From: Cycas panzhihuaensis | Lineage: Eukaryota > Cycadophyta | Length of the DNA: 64,000 nt | Assembly: GCA_023213395.1 (NCBI GenBank) | Contig: CM041465.1 | Location: 221,347,741-221,411,740, forward strand | Direction of reading: 5' to 3' | Shown: positions 1 to 10,982 of the stretch, in pieces | Numbering within the stretch: position 1 is the stretch's first letter | How the letters are laid out: every line of letters starts with the position of its first letter | Translations under genes and position numbers: made by a program | The notes under the pieces: model-generated | The model's input: the letters and a program-made list of their open reading frames with translations, nothing else | Told to the model about the DNA's origin: nothing | Databases searched by the model: none

Positions 1-906
1 TCTTAGTATTTAATTCTATTAGATAGAACAAGGCATTTATGTTTCATAGCCAAAATATATTTTAGACCCACTTAAAAAATTTAAAATGGAAACTTACAAA
101 CCATCACCAACTCTTATTCAGTCAAGAGTTAAGCGTATACTTCACTATGATTCTTTTTTAGTTAATGTCACTTTGTATTAATAGTTAGTTGATAGTCTTA
201 TCTACCTAGCCCACATACAACTCAATGTATATTATGTAGTTACTTTATATTCATATTTTATATAAGAACCACATGAATTATATTGTATAATAGCTAAGAG
301 AATCCTATACTATTTATAAGGTATTATTTACTATGCCCCCAATTATAATTATATTAACTAAGATCTTTAGTTGCTTAATTTTATAGATTTTGATTAAGTT
401 GGAGATATTGATGATTGTAAATCTACTATTAGTTATGTTTTCTTTCTTATTTCTATATTGATTACCTAGATGAGAATAAGAATATAGTTGCTTAGTTTTT
501 CTTTTATTGAAGGCAAATATCATGCTTTAATTAAAATTAGTAAAGAAGTCTTATGGATTAAATATATGCTTGATGAAATTGGTTTTCCTATTCTAACTTT
601 TGTAATAATTAATGTTGATATTTAGGGTGCTATCTCCATTACTATTAATGTTATTTATCATTTTAGGACCAAGTATATTGAGCTTCATCAACATTTCATC
701 CAAAATTTGGTTAAAGAAGACACTCTCTAATTGTACTATCTAACATATCAATAGGTTATTGATATCCTAAATAAATCTCATATTGAAATAAAAGTTTGTA
801 AAATTTTGACAACTCTAGTAGAAGAAGTCTCTATTAAGGGAGGAATGTACATGATAAAGCCTTCTTCATTAGCTTGTATATTCCCTAAGTCAATATTAAG
901 GGGAGA
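1..906 (+). pseudogene. Copia pol 3' end (RT tail and RNase H), decayed
   Basis: This is the last part of a Ty1/copia polyprotein whose start lies outside the window. In broken frames one reads the RT tail (SLIYLAH near 190-210) and the RNase H core: a segment like ALIKISKEVLWIKYMLDEIG at about 520-590, then GAISI, then TKYIELHQHF near 668-697, all in the usual copia order. There are several in-frame stops and frame changes, so it is not functional. The purine-rich end at 896-906 is the polypurine tract before the LTR at 907. It resembles the pol of copia C1 further right but is not the same copy. Confidence 0.8.
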
Positions 907-1100
907 TGTTAGAATATTAATTATGTAATTTAATAAAATGGATAAATAGATTATCTAATTACCCACATGTATATGAGACATAATTCATTGTGATATAATT
1001 TTATATTTTATATTATAGAATATTTAATAGTATTTTTTTTTACCCCTTTTAGGTCTTCCACCATAAATCTAGTGTTCCTCATGTGATTACAACTGATCCT
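907..1100 (+). repeat. 3' LTR of the leftmost copia element (right end uncertain)
   Basis: The sequence begins TGTTAGAATATTAATTATG directly after a purine tract (TTAAGGGGAGA), which is the standard PPT-to-LTR junction of copia elements. The 5' partner LTR is outside the window, so the right end cannot be fixed by comparison. An end near 1100 is a guess. Confidence 0.5.
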
Positions 1101-1588
1101 ATACTATTTTGAATGTAAATATTTGATTTTATTTATTTCATAAAAAATGCAATGGATCTAATAGACTTATATATGGTTAGTAAGAGAAAAGGTATAAAGT
1201 ACATCTATTATTCTTTAGAATTCATTTAGTACTAGCCATGTAACAACAATAAAAATATATACTAAGGCATACAAAGTTGTTGATTATATATAAAGGGATT
1301 ATAAATCTTTTTAAACATTAAAAAAAATATATTTCTAAGGTCAAGTGTTAGAAATTTTAATATAATATTAACACAGCCTAGATCATTAGCAAAAATAGAA
1401 TTTAATCGGTGATCAACATATTGCCACTAATGGAAATGTTAAAGATAGATATACCAATAAAAAGTCTAGACATATTATGAATAAATATAATATAGAATCA
1501 TTAAGGATAATTAACTTAAATTTAGAATATGAGACAATATCTAGAATATTTAGATTAGCAACTATTAAGATTTAAAAGTAGTTATAGG
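1101..1588. other. AT-rich sequence without recognised genes
   Basis: I see no coding similarity, no long repeat shared with the rest of the window and no RNA gene. It may include the remainder of the LTR that starts at 907. A second TGTTAGAAATT at about 1344 could be another LTR start but has no partner here. Confidence 0.4.
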
Positions 1589-1931
1589 TGTTCAAATAAA
1601 ATGGAAGCATGTAACATAGACCCAATAATAAATAAGGAAGAATTAATATAGTAAGTGAAAGAATAAAGTAATAATCATAAGATAAATAAAGTATACATAA
1701 GATAAACACAAAGAATTATGGAAGAATGACTAAATTTTAAATTATATGAAAGATAGTGCATATACTTATAAAATAACTCACTACATATAAGAATTCTCAA
1801 AGGTCAACCATTATGTATTGTCACATGTTTTTACATGACACATAAATAAAAGTGACTAACAATATAATAATCTATAAATATATAAGAGAGTGTAAGTAGG
1901 GTGTAGATGTAATTAGATATTACACCCAACA
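1589..1931 (-). repeat. 3' LTR of the LARD-like element
   Basis: On the minus strand it begins TGTTGGGTGTAATATC next to the purine tract. It matches 4750-5090 over its length, with differences by eye in the order of 15%. Confidence 0.75.
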
Positions 1932-3774
1932 TTCCCCCTAATAATATATAATTATATTAAATAAAATATCATATTAAATGATAAATATAAGCCTTCAAAT
2001 TTTTCTAAATCAAGCTATTGCAAAGAAATATAAATTGTTGTTGATGTTTATATGAAATGAGCTCCATCCATTAGACTAAATAGGTAACCAACTGCTATGA
2101 CTATTGATCAACTAGGATGCTCATCTATATATTTGGTATAATTAATGCCGAGTCAACTCCACTTTGGTAACATGTTATCCTACATGGTTGAATAGGTAAG
2201 CTAAAGAATAATACGAAAGTACCATGAAGAAATAGATCCTACCTCTTATTAATATAGGATAATAAAGCACCTATCATCAACTATAATAATTGAAAACAAA
2301 GGCTAGTATGGCCTCATAAGAGCTCTATGGCCTCAAACAAGGATAATATGGTCTCAAACACACATCTATAGGCTTACAAATAGACTCAATGAAATTACAA
2401 ATTCCTCTATAGGCTTAAATATACCTTAATGACTTTGAAATATCCAATATTATAGTAAATACGATATAAAATATGGATGTGACTCAATAAAATTTTAAAT
2501 AGCTCTCTCTAAATGATATATTTTGACAAATTTAATGAAATATGGGTTCTCAAGAGCCTAAAATAAACTAATATAAGAAATTTGTATTTTACTCCCTTAT
2601 TTAAGATACATTATATCAATATAATATGTAACAAATAAAATGGAACCTTTAAAAATACATAAATATACTTGATTATGATGAAAACATCATAAAAGAATAA
2701 ATTTACTTTCTTTTTTAATTTAGGCTAAGTTTCCTACATCAAATCAACTCCAAAATATATCATGTGACTTGCGGAGTTGAAGAGCTCTTAATTATGAATC
2801 GAATACAACTGATGAAATTGAAATTAGAGTTTGTATGCTCAAGTTATTATTGAAATAGTAATGATGACTCTTTAAGAGGCTAAAAATAGGGGCTTAGCCC
2901 CTTTCGTGTTGGAGTTGTTGGTTGTTTGGCACCTCCATATAACTAATGGTTGACATTAAGGGGTTTTCGTAGAACTCAAAAAAATATCAAATATAGCTTA
3001 ATTCAATTTTATAAATTCAAATAAGATTAAATCATATTTATTAAATTTGACATCTGCCTAATGGATTTGAAAGATTATCAAATATAATTTAATTCAAAAT
3101 TTACCCTTTATTTTTATTTTCTTACTATTGAAAATTAATTTTTCCAAAAATTAAATATATTAGGATTTATTTAAAAAAAAAACTTTCTCTATTACAAGTC
3201 TATATATTACATTGGGGCAAGCAATAACATCCACATGTCATGCTATGTGTGTTTTCTTTATGTTGTCTAGCCTTATAGGCTTGTTGAGCTCTACTTCACT
3301 AGATTTTAAAAGGATTCTATATGCTCTTTAGTTCTCTAGAATCTTCCTTATAACCCCTTTTTTTAATGTTTGGTACGTTTAGACATCTAAGATTCTTCTT
3401 TGATGATGTTAGGCTGCTCATGATATTCTCTTACCATGGTTGTGACATCTGGTGCTTTCTTCTTTAAATAAGAAATCTAGAGGAGAGGGTAATATAAAAG
3501 TTAAGAAAAGTCCTTCACCTCTATCTTCAATGAAATTAACCTCTTTAGTTCTTTATCTTATATTATTGAAGGGTTACATGAGCTCCCACATCCATCTCTA
3601 TGGGTGATGACCTTATGTGATGTCGTTTTGCCATTTGTTTGATCTTTATAGGCTATGCAAGTTATGCCATCGTTCTCCACTATATTCGGCGCACTATGTT
3701 CCCTTTAGTGCATCTCTTACTTGTGAGGCCCATGAGGCTATTCTCATGAGCTTGGAAGCCCTTTATACATAAGG

Positions 3775-3775
3775 C

Positions 3776-3855
<80 letters not shown>
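3775..3855. repeat. Compound microsatellite (CT)n(TA)n(CA)n
   Basis: Three adjoining dinucleotide tracts: CT to about 3793, TA to about 3810, CA to 3855. A short relative, CT then TA, is at 4541-4569. Both lie in the interior of the LARD-like element. The translated cysteine/valine run here is only the repeat. Confidence 0.97.
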
Positions 3856-3860
<5 letters not shown>

Positions 3861-4538
3861 GAAATGCCTCTATTTTGTACTATAGACAAACTCTAAAGGG
3901 TAAAATGATTTAGAGCTTGCTCTTTAGCCATATAGAAAAATATATTTTTCTCCTCTCTTTTTTTAAATCAAGCTTTTTCCTTATTGCTTGTTTTATTCTT
4001 TAATAAATATATATTTCAATATCATCATTCTTTTATAATATCAACAAAAAAGGTTATATAAAAAATGTTTTTAATATTTGATGGCTTTTTTATAGCCTTA
4101 AAACTAATAGTAGATCCCATTTCTGGGATACCTACAAAGGCCTCCAAGTTGAGGCATCAAACTAGTATTAAAAAATATTCTTCCTTCTTTTCTTAAGAAA
4201 TAAATTGGTTGCTTCCATAGGGTGATCAAGCCTACTTAAGCAGTTAATTTACCCATTTTTTTATAATAAAATATAACCTCAAAAGAGTATGTTAATGACC
4301 TTTTAAATCAGAATATGTATGTTATAGAAATGGTGCTACATGTACCTTAAAAGATGGTCACAAAATTTTATAAGTATACCCTTATTTTTATCATAAAATC
4401 TCTTCTACTATAACTTTAAAAATAGGCTCTATAACAACTTTAAAATAACCTTTAAACAACTTTAATACAACCTTTAATCATGACTAGAAATATGATGAAA
4501 TGACTTTAAAACCTTTATAAGATAGTAATAATATTAGC

Positions 4539-4569
<31 letters not shown>

Positions 4570-4729
4570 CATCAAAAAAGAACTCTCAAATAGCTTGAAA
4601 AATGACTATTCAAATGGACTAAATAAGTGACTAAAATAAGTACTAAACTAGTTCTTAAAACAACATTTAAATGGATATGAAATTTTAAAAGGAATAGACT
4701 CTACAACTATCCTCAAGGATTTGAAACTT

Positions 4730-4743
4730 GGGCTCTGATACCA
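4730..4743 (-). other. Primer binding site, initiator-Met tRNA type
   Basis: On the minus strand it reads TGGTATCAGAGCCC, the typical copia primer site, a few bases inside the 5' LTR. Confidence 0.75.
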
Positions 4744-4749
4744 CTATAT

Positions 4750-5090
4750 TGGAATAAGATTGTAAGCATGTAATATAGAATCAATAATAAATAATGATGA
4801 ATCAATATGATAAAATAAATAATGAAGCAATAAATACAATATAGATGAAACATACACAAGTTAAATATAAAGAATAATAGAAGAATGGACAAACTTTAAA
4901 TTATGTGAAAGATGATGTACATAGTTATAATACAACTCACTACATGTGAGAATTCTCAAAGGTCAACAATTATATGTTATCACATAGTTCTATATGGCAC
5001 ATAACTCAAGATAGCTAATAATATAATAATCTATAAATAAATGAGAATGCATGAATAGGGTGTGGATGTAATTATACATTACACCTAATA
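4750..5090 (-). repeat. 5' LTR of the LARD-like element
   Basis: This is the partner of 1589-1931. The terminal CA of the plus-strand sequence has become TA at 5089-5090. The primer site lies immediately to its left. Confidence 0.75.
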
Positions 5091-5125
5091 ATAGAAACCT
5101 ATAAAATTTTAGAGAATTTAAAGAT

Positions 5126-5370
5126 TATTAGAATATAATCTACATTCAAAGTAATTGGCTAAATAAAAGGTCATGTATAATTAGTTGACATAAAGGCCAA
5201 ATATTATTAGTTATAAGTGAGGTAAATAATCCCACATATGCCCACAACATGATTATAAATATACATATAAGGTGATATGTAAGAAGATTAATATTAAAGT
5301 CCATAATGGCAATATTCTGATAGTATTTTATCATTTCTATTTATGATATCATGTGGTTACATTCTTAACT
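5126..5370 (+). repeat. 5' LTR of copia A
   Basis: It matches 20683-20933 almost from end to end, for example the shared segment TAAAAGGTCATGTATAATT. The expected terminal TG is TA in both copies. Confidence 0.85.
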
Positions 5371-7150
5371 TAGTATCTGAGTGGTTGGTAAAGACAAGAA
5401 GCTGAAATGTGGTGATATAATAATGTTCTACCTAATTAAATACTACTAGTTATTGTCATTTGAAGCTTATTTCATAAGTAAAAAATTTATTAATTTAATC
5501 AATTTATTTGCTTCTTGATATTCTATTGATGCTTGAAGTTAATCATTAAGGGTTCCATAGTTAAATAAATCTTATCAAAAGCCTATTTCTATGATCCAAT
5601 ATACTTGACTATTTATGAAAGTGGTAAATCCATTTAAACCTATTAAATTTCATGCCCAAGAACCAAAAAGGTCTTCATCTTATTTTAACTCATTTAAGTT
5701 CATTCAAAATTATTTTCTCTTCTATTTGATAATATTTTTAATCTATTCCTCATTAATTTTTGCCCACATTGATACTATTCTTCTTCACCCATTTCACCAC
5801 TTTATTTATCACTATAAATACCACTTTGTTCATGTCTAAATTACTCAACTATGAAAACAAGTCCATTTGGCCATCTACCCTCTTTATTTCATATAACTAT
5901 TTATCCTTGTTTAAAACCCTACCTATGAAAAACCATTCTGCATGCCTTGTGTAAGTCCTTATGTGATATACTTCTATGATAGATCTACTTAAGACTCCTG
6001 CAAGAAAAAAGAGAATGAATTCTATCATACATGCTACCTATGTGGTGTGTAACTTTACAAGTGATCTCCAAATGATCTTACTCCCTGTTAACATGATGTT
6101 CTAATTAACATAAATACCAAAGTGAGCCTGGCAACTCTACTTTATGCTTAGTGACCCTGCTTTGTGCCTTGTACCAACCCAACTTCCTTTATATCCATCG
6201 GCGTCTCTTGCAACTTATTCACATTGCCTCTAAAGGCTATAATTCCCTAAAAAATTTCACTTGTATGCTCCACTCTTGTGACTCTATTATGTAATGAAGT
6301 TATGTTAACATTGCCTTCGCTTAAGCTCCTATATCAAAGCACAAATATCATCTATAAAGGCTTACCCAAGTAGATTGAAGGCTTTGACAAAGATTATTTA
6401 GAATTTTAATTGATTTTTACTTTTAAAAAAATATAGATTCATCACTCGTTGTATATTAGTTAAAGGTCATACTAAATATTTGACCTAAGTGTATTATTTT
6501 TACAAAGTTTTTTATATATTAAGCTAAATTAGAATCCAATTTAAAGTTCATAAATCTCTCTTCATTATAGGCCCTAGTCATATGCAATCTCTAGGTAATC
6601 TTAACTAAAGGGAAAAAGGGTTAAATGCCCTACATTTTTTCTGGGTCAATTTTTGAGGTGCATGTACTCTTTTGATCATAACTTTGTAATAAGGAGTTTA
6701 ATTTATGAACTATCTAAACCATTGGAATTGTAATTTAGATATGGTTATTTTGATAGATACCTTGAAGGTATTTTGGAGCTATTTTCATTAATAAAAGTTT
6801 AGTTCAATTTGATACTTTATTTAGAGCCTAACATGGTAGCCAACAAAGAAAATTTTCATGAAATTTGATGATTATTTTGACATAATTTTTAAGAAATATT
6901 TCGTGAATATTAAAACTTAATTTTTTGCTCTTGGAAAAGTTTATTTTAAACCCTAATGGTGGATTAACTAAGATCATTAATAAAGTTTTAAACAGGTAGA
7001 ATTTAGTCCTAATTGAAGGGATATGTGATGGTGAATATCTCATTTTGAAGGGATACATGTATGGTTGATTATGCTTGCTCTTAGTACTCATAATTATGAT
7101 CATGATTATTTTGCATTTGTGGTTGATTTACATATCTTGGTTTCTTATCT
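5371..7150 (+). other. Leader region of copia A, no recognised gene
   Basis: About 1.8 kb lie between the LTR and the first gag similarity. Short open frames exist (for example 5615-5839) but resemble nothing I recognise. At 6677-6740 it carries a motif beginning CATAACTTTG, followed by GGAGTTTAATTT, that recurs in other elements of the window (see findings). Confidence 0.5.
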
Positions 7151-7159
7151 TTATTTATA

Positions 7160-8616
7160 ATGGATCCCTCATTACCATCAATTACTACTTTAAATTTGTT
7201 GATAATTCTTCAGTTTGATGGATGGAATTACTTTTTGTACTCAAGAAGAATTAAATTCACTTTGCAATTTAGGTAATTATGGAAGACTATTTCTAAAGGT
7301 TTTACTATTCATGTTCTTGTTTCTCCTACAACTCAATTAACTCTTTATGAAGAGAAACTTAAAGATGAACTTGAAAGGAAAGATAATGAAGCACTTTCCT
7401 TTATTTTTTCTACTATTCATAATTATAGAGAAATAACTAAGAGGAATAATATAATAACAAAACTTAAAATATTGTGAAAAGTAAATAAGTAATAAATTCA
7501 ACCATATAAATAAGGAATAACTAGAGATTTAGGTCTAAGCATAGACCATTTTATTAATTTGAGTAATAACTAAAAAATTATAAGAGAAATCCCAACTCTC
7601 TTCTTATCTACTAATCCAATCTTTTTACAAGTGTCATTACAGAAGTATATATCAACATAATTTTATAAGATACTACTTTACAATTAGATAAATACAATAG
7701 ACATAAACCACAGGTTGTAAAAGACCCCCATAAGACTCCTAAAAGTTTTTCTGGGGGCTCTCACATCAATATCTTTAAACCCCCCAAAGGGGCTCGAGTG
7801 TAATATGTATACCTATATAACACTTACAAAGTATTTAATATATCTAATAATGATATCATATTTCCTCATATTTGTAATCTTACTACTTCTAATAATGCTT
7901 GGAATACTTTAAAAACTTCATTTAAAGGAGGTACTAATACTAGAATTTAGCACTTAAGAATAAACTTTAAAGATCTCAAAATATCTTGTTTTGAATCTAT
8001 CAATACATTTTTCACTAGAGTTTAAAATATTATAAATTAATTAAATTCATTAGGTGAATAAGTTCCTAAATAAAGATTTGCAGAAAAGATTTTGAGAAGT
8101 ATTAGAGAGATAAAGAAACTTAAAACTATAACTACAATAATTAAAGTAATAAAGGACTTATCAACATTAAAGATTGTTAAGTTACCCTTCATGCTATTGA
8201 TAGAAGAAGAAAAGAAAAGTTTAATTGATACTTTAAAATAAGCCTTTGCTTCTAAGGCAATCATGAGGGGAAAATTTAGGAGACCACAAAAGTAAGCTCA
8301 AGGACCAACATCAATGCCAACACTAGTTTTTGGACTAAGACTAGCATTAACATCATCACTGATATTAATATATGGAAAAGGTAATTTTGTATATGGAAAA
8401 GGATAATTTTATATAGAAAGAGAAAGATCAAGAGGAAGAAGTTCATCAAAAGGAAGAGGAATAACACCATCTAGAGGAATTGGAAGAGGAATAGGATTCG
8501 TTGTAAACTCCTATAAATATAGAATACAAGGACATTTTTTATGTGAATATCATAAAGATAATATGGCCAATACAATAATATAAATGAAAATATTTTCTAA
8601 ATAAGTTTGAATGTTC
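7160..8616 (+). pseudogene. Copia A gag (split by a solo LTR)
   Basis: The capsid start has the copia gag pattern FDGWNY, then YSRRIKFTLQF, up to 7425. After the 403-bp insertion the gag continues with NNDIIFPHICNLTTSNNAWN near 7850-7910, then FFTRV, EKILRS and DLSTL. A basic, Arg/Gly-rich stretch (8405-8500) and a weak zinc-knuckle remnant (GHFLCEYHKDN, about 8530) follow. Several stops (TAG, TAA) interrupt it. The reading frame then resumes at 15346, beyond the LINE. Confidence 0.8.
7426..7828 (-). mobile_element. Probable solo LTR inserted in copia A gag
   Basis: A 403-bp non-coding block interrupts the gag. On the minus strand it begins TGTAAGTGTTATATAGG, like an LTR, and ends CTCTA where CA is expected. 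Flanks AATTA (7421-7425) and AAGTA (7829-7833) fit a target duplication with one change. There is no second copy in the window, so the family is unknown. A small non-LTR insertion is the alternative. Confidence 0.45.
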
Positions 8617-8632
8617 AATCTTCTAATAAGAA
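8617..8632. repeat. Target site duplication, left copy (LINE)
   Basis: AATCTTCTAATAAGAA is repeated exactly at 15330-15345. The length is typical of target-primed reverse transcription. Confidence 0.93.
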
Positions 8633-8635
8633 CAA

Positions 8636-8924
8636 GGGGGTGTAAGGAGCTGAGTTGGTAAGGCTGAGGCTTAGTTAGACACTTATGAGGCAGTGATGCT
8701 TGGTTTTGAGTCACACTGCATTGCATTTGCACTTTAACAGGTTTCAGGTTGCTGAGCAACTCTAAACCACCTCCTTTTAAGGGGGTGTAAAGAGCCGAGT
8801 TGGTAAGCTTGAGGCTTAGTTAGACACTTATGAGGCAAGGCTGCTCAATTTCGAGTCATGTTGCATTGTATTTACACTTTAATAGGTTTCAAGTTGCTTA
8901 GTAACTCTGAACCACCTCCTTTCG
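8636..8924 (+). promoter_or_regulatory. Two tandem 145-bp monomers with tRNA-like A and B boxes
   Basis: Units 8636-8780 and 8781-8924 each begin GGGGGTGTAA and end near CCACCTCC. In each, GAGCTGAGTTGGTAAGGC (or its variant) resembles a tRNA D-arm/A box, and GGTTTTGAGTCAC (or TTTCGAGTCAT) about 65 nt downstream resembles a B box. They sit at the 5' end of the LINE insertion, just inside the target duplication. They may be 5' UTR promoter monomers or a pair of SINE-like units joined to the LINE. The box assignment is by eye. Confidence 0.6.
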
Positions 8925-10774
8925 TAGTGGATGTTGGAAAGGCAAGGAGACGGGACTATTAGCATATTTCTGGCTAGGGTTTGTGTAGGCATTGAGGCAG
9001 CGGTGAACCAGTTCGGGGCTGAGGTCATCTCTAGTAGCTCTGAGGAGGGAAGGGCACATGGTTGCCCAACTGTAGGTAGGCCCGAAGTGGCCAGGATTGA
9101 AGCTAGACTCCAAACAGTAGAAGGCGATGCGATTAAAGGAGGCCCAGAGGCTTATTTTCTGGTAAGGCATCACTATACATGGACGTTAACAGTACGGGGC
9201 CTTCACTATGGTGGTACAAGCAGGGGAGGAGCTTTACCCTCTGTAGGTCCTGGTTTTTATGCATGTAGCAAGATGATATGGGAGGTGCCTTATGTGAACC
9301 GCGAGGAGCCAAATCTACAAGGTAAAGAACTTCAACGGGGAAGGACTTTAGGGCAACACCCAGATTTTCATTCAAAAGAGATCTAGTACGATGGATGGGC
9401 ATGTGGATTAGAGGTGGAAAATCTCCATCTAGGAAGGAACAAGCCCTTAGTAGGACACAGATAAACATTAGGGGATCGAGGGGTCAGCCTGGTGTAGTGT
9501 TCCTTCATCCCATAATAGAAGTATTCTCATTTTGTGGAGAGAAGATGGTGGCAGAGATTAGTTTTTCTAGAGGTAAGGATATAAAGATCTATTTATGTCT
9601 TTAGGCTATGTTTTTTAAGTTTTATATTTTCAAATGGAGAAGAAACATAATGACCAAACTCAGTCCTCTCCTCTGGGAAGGACATACCTTGAGGCCTTGA
9701 GAAATGAAATATCAAAGGAATTTGTTATAAAACTGGTGGTGAAGGATAACCGAATAAAAATCTCAGTTCTAAAGGAATTAACGGAGAAAACTATTCAATA
9801 CTAGGAAAATAGCTTAGTGGGGAGATTTGCGGGACCTGGACCTGGGTTGGATATTATTAGGGAATGGACCAGAAATAAGTGGAAAACAAAAAATCATGTG
9901 GAGGTGATGGCCATGCCTAAGGGGTGTGTACTCTTTAGGTTCATAAACTAAGAAGATATGATTATTTCCCTTTTAAAATCCCCATGGATGCTTGGAAGAA
10001 AAGCTTTGACTTTGGAGAAATGGCATCCAGATTTTGATCTGGTTGTTCCCCAGGTTAAACAAGCTCCAATTTGGGTATAGATGCATGGGCTTCCATTGCA
10101 TTTTTGGAACCTAGAAAGGTGCGACAAGTGGAGTAGGATCTTTATTGGTAACAGATTCAGCAACAAAGAATAGATCTCGTTTGACCAATGCTAGGTTCTA
10201 TGTCCTGGCTAGCCTCGATAAAGACCTTCCAGAGGAGGTGGATATTGAGTCAAGGGGATGGGAATTTTCCCAAAAGCTAGAATATGAATTGGAGCATTTC
10301 AAATACCCACGATGCAGATGTATGAGGCACCTTCCGTCCAAGTGCTTGGGAATAAATATGGGTAGAATTAATAAGGAAGGGGGATATAAAGAGGAAAAAG
10401 CTAAAGAAATAAGTACAGTCCCAAATAAGAGTACAGTACAAGATGAGGTAGGGAAGGTAAGTCTGTCTGGAGAACCCAAAAGTCCTGTGGGTCCGGTGAT
10501 CTTCAAAGAAGGACAACATGTGTTAGATGGACATATGGGAGAACTGAGAACCTCCCAGATGACAGGCAAACTAGACCAAGAGAAAATAAAAGGAATCAAT
10601 TGGGAAGAGGAAGATTATCTCTCAAAAGAAGATATGCGAAGGCCTCAGGCCCTAGACCAGGAGGTGGCAAACCCCCCAGCTGAGGAGGGAAAGATGCAGG
10701 AGGATCAGGATACTTGTCCTAGGGATGGGAGGGCTGAGGAGCCAAGGAACGTAGGAATAGGATCTCGTAAATAG
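8925..10774 (+). pseudogene. LINE ORF1 (nucleic acid binding, DUF4283-like)
   Basis: The first part (8931-9386 open) is of unknown character. From about 9640 the frame shows the plant LINE/retroelement DUF4283 pattern: VEVMAMPKG near 9900, then RKALTLEKWHPDFDLVVPQV at about 9995-10055, and IWV followed by MHGLPLHFW at 10070-10105. A cysteine-rich stretch CRCMRHLPSKC near 10315-10350 is a degenerate CCHC knuckle. The tail (10345-10770) is acidic and low-complexity, as usual in this family. The protein binds the LINE RNA in related elements. Internal stops (for example TAG at about 10078) and frame changes make it a pseudogene. Confidence 0.75.
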
Positions 10775-10982
10775 GTCATAAAGGACAAAGGAGGTCTGAT
10801 GGAGATGAAGAGAGCTCCTGATTTTGGTATTAAGAAAAGGGTAGGGAGGTGAGGGAAAAGGAAGTAGCATCCCAGATTGATATGGGATACCAAAGTATTC
10901 TAAAGGAGGGGCGGGGGGGTGATCGAAGGCCCACTCCTTAGGAGCAGGAGAGGTGATTGTTAGGGGGGGGGTGATTAGTTAT

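Larger units (their letters stand above)
1589..5090 (-). mobile_element. Non-coding LTR retrotransposon (LARD-like), complete with two LTRs
   Basis: Two direct repeats of about 342 bp (1589-1931 and 4750-5090) bound this unit. Read on the minus strand, a primer site matching initiator-Met tRNA follows the right LTR (plus-strand GGGCTCTGATACCA, 4730-4743), and a purine tract (plus-strand TTCCCCCTAATAA, 1932-1944) precedes the left LTR. The flanks ATAGG (1584-1588) and ATAGA (5091-5095) fit a target duplication with one change. The 2.8-kb interior has no recognisable gag or pol in any frame, so it looks like a non-autonomous derivative moved by another copia element. It holds compound microsatellites at 3775-3855 and 4541-4569. 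Confidence 0.75.

Noticed and set aside
3680-3889. Cys-Val-rich open frame
   Set aside because: Translation of the CA/TA/CT microsatellite.
8898-9468. Overlapping open frames on the minus strand opposite LINE ORF1
   Set aside because: They are shadows of the sense frame; no similarity to known proteins and the LINE signals are all on the plus strand.
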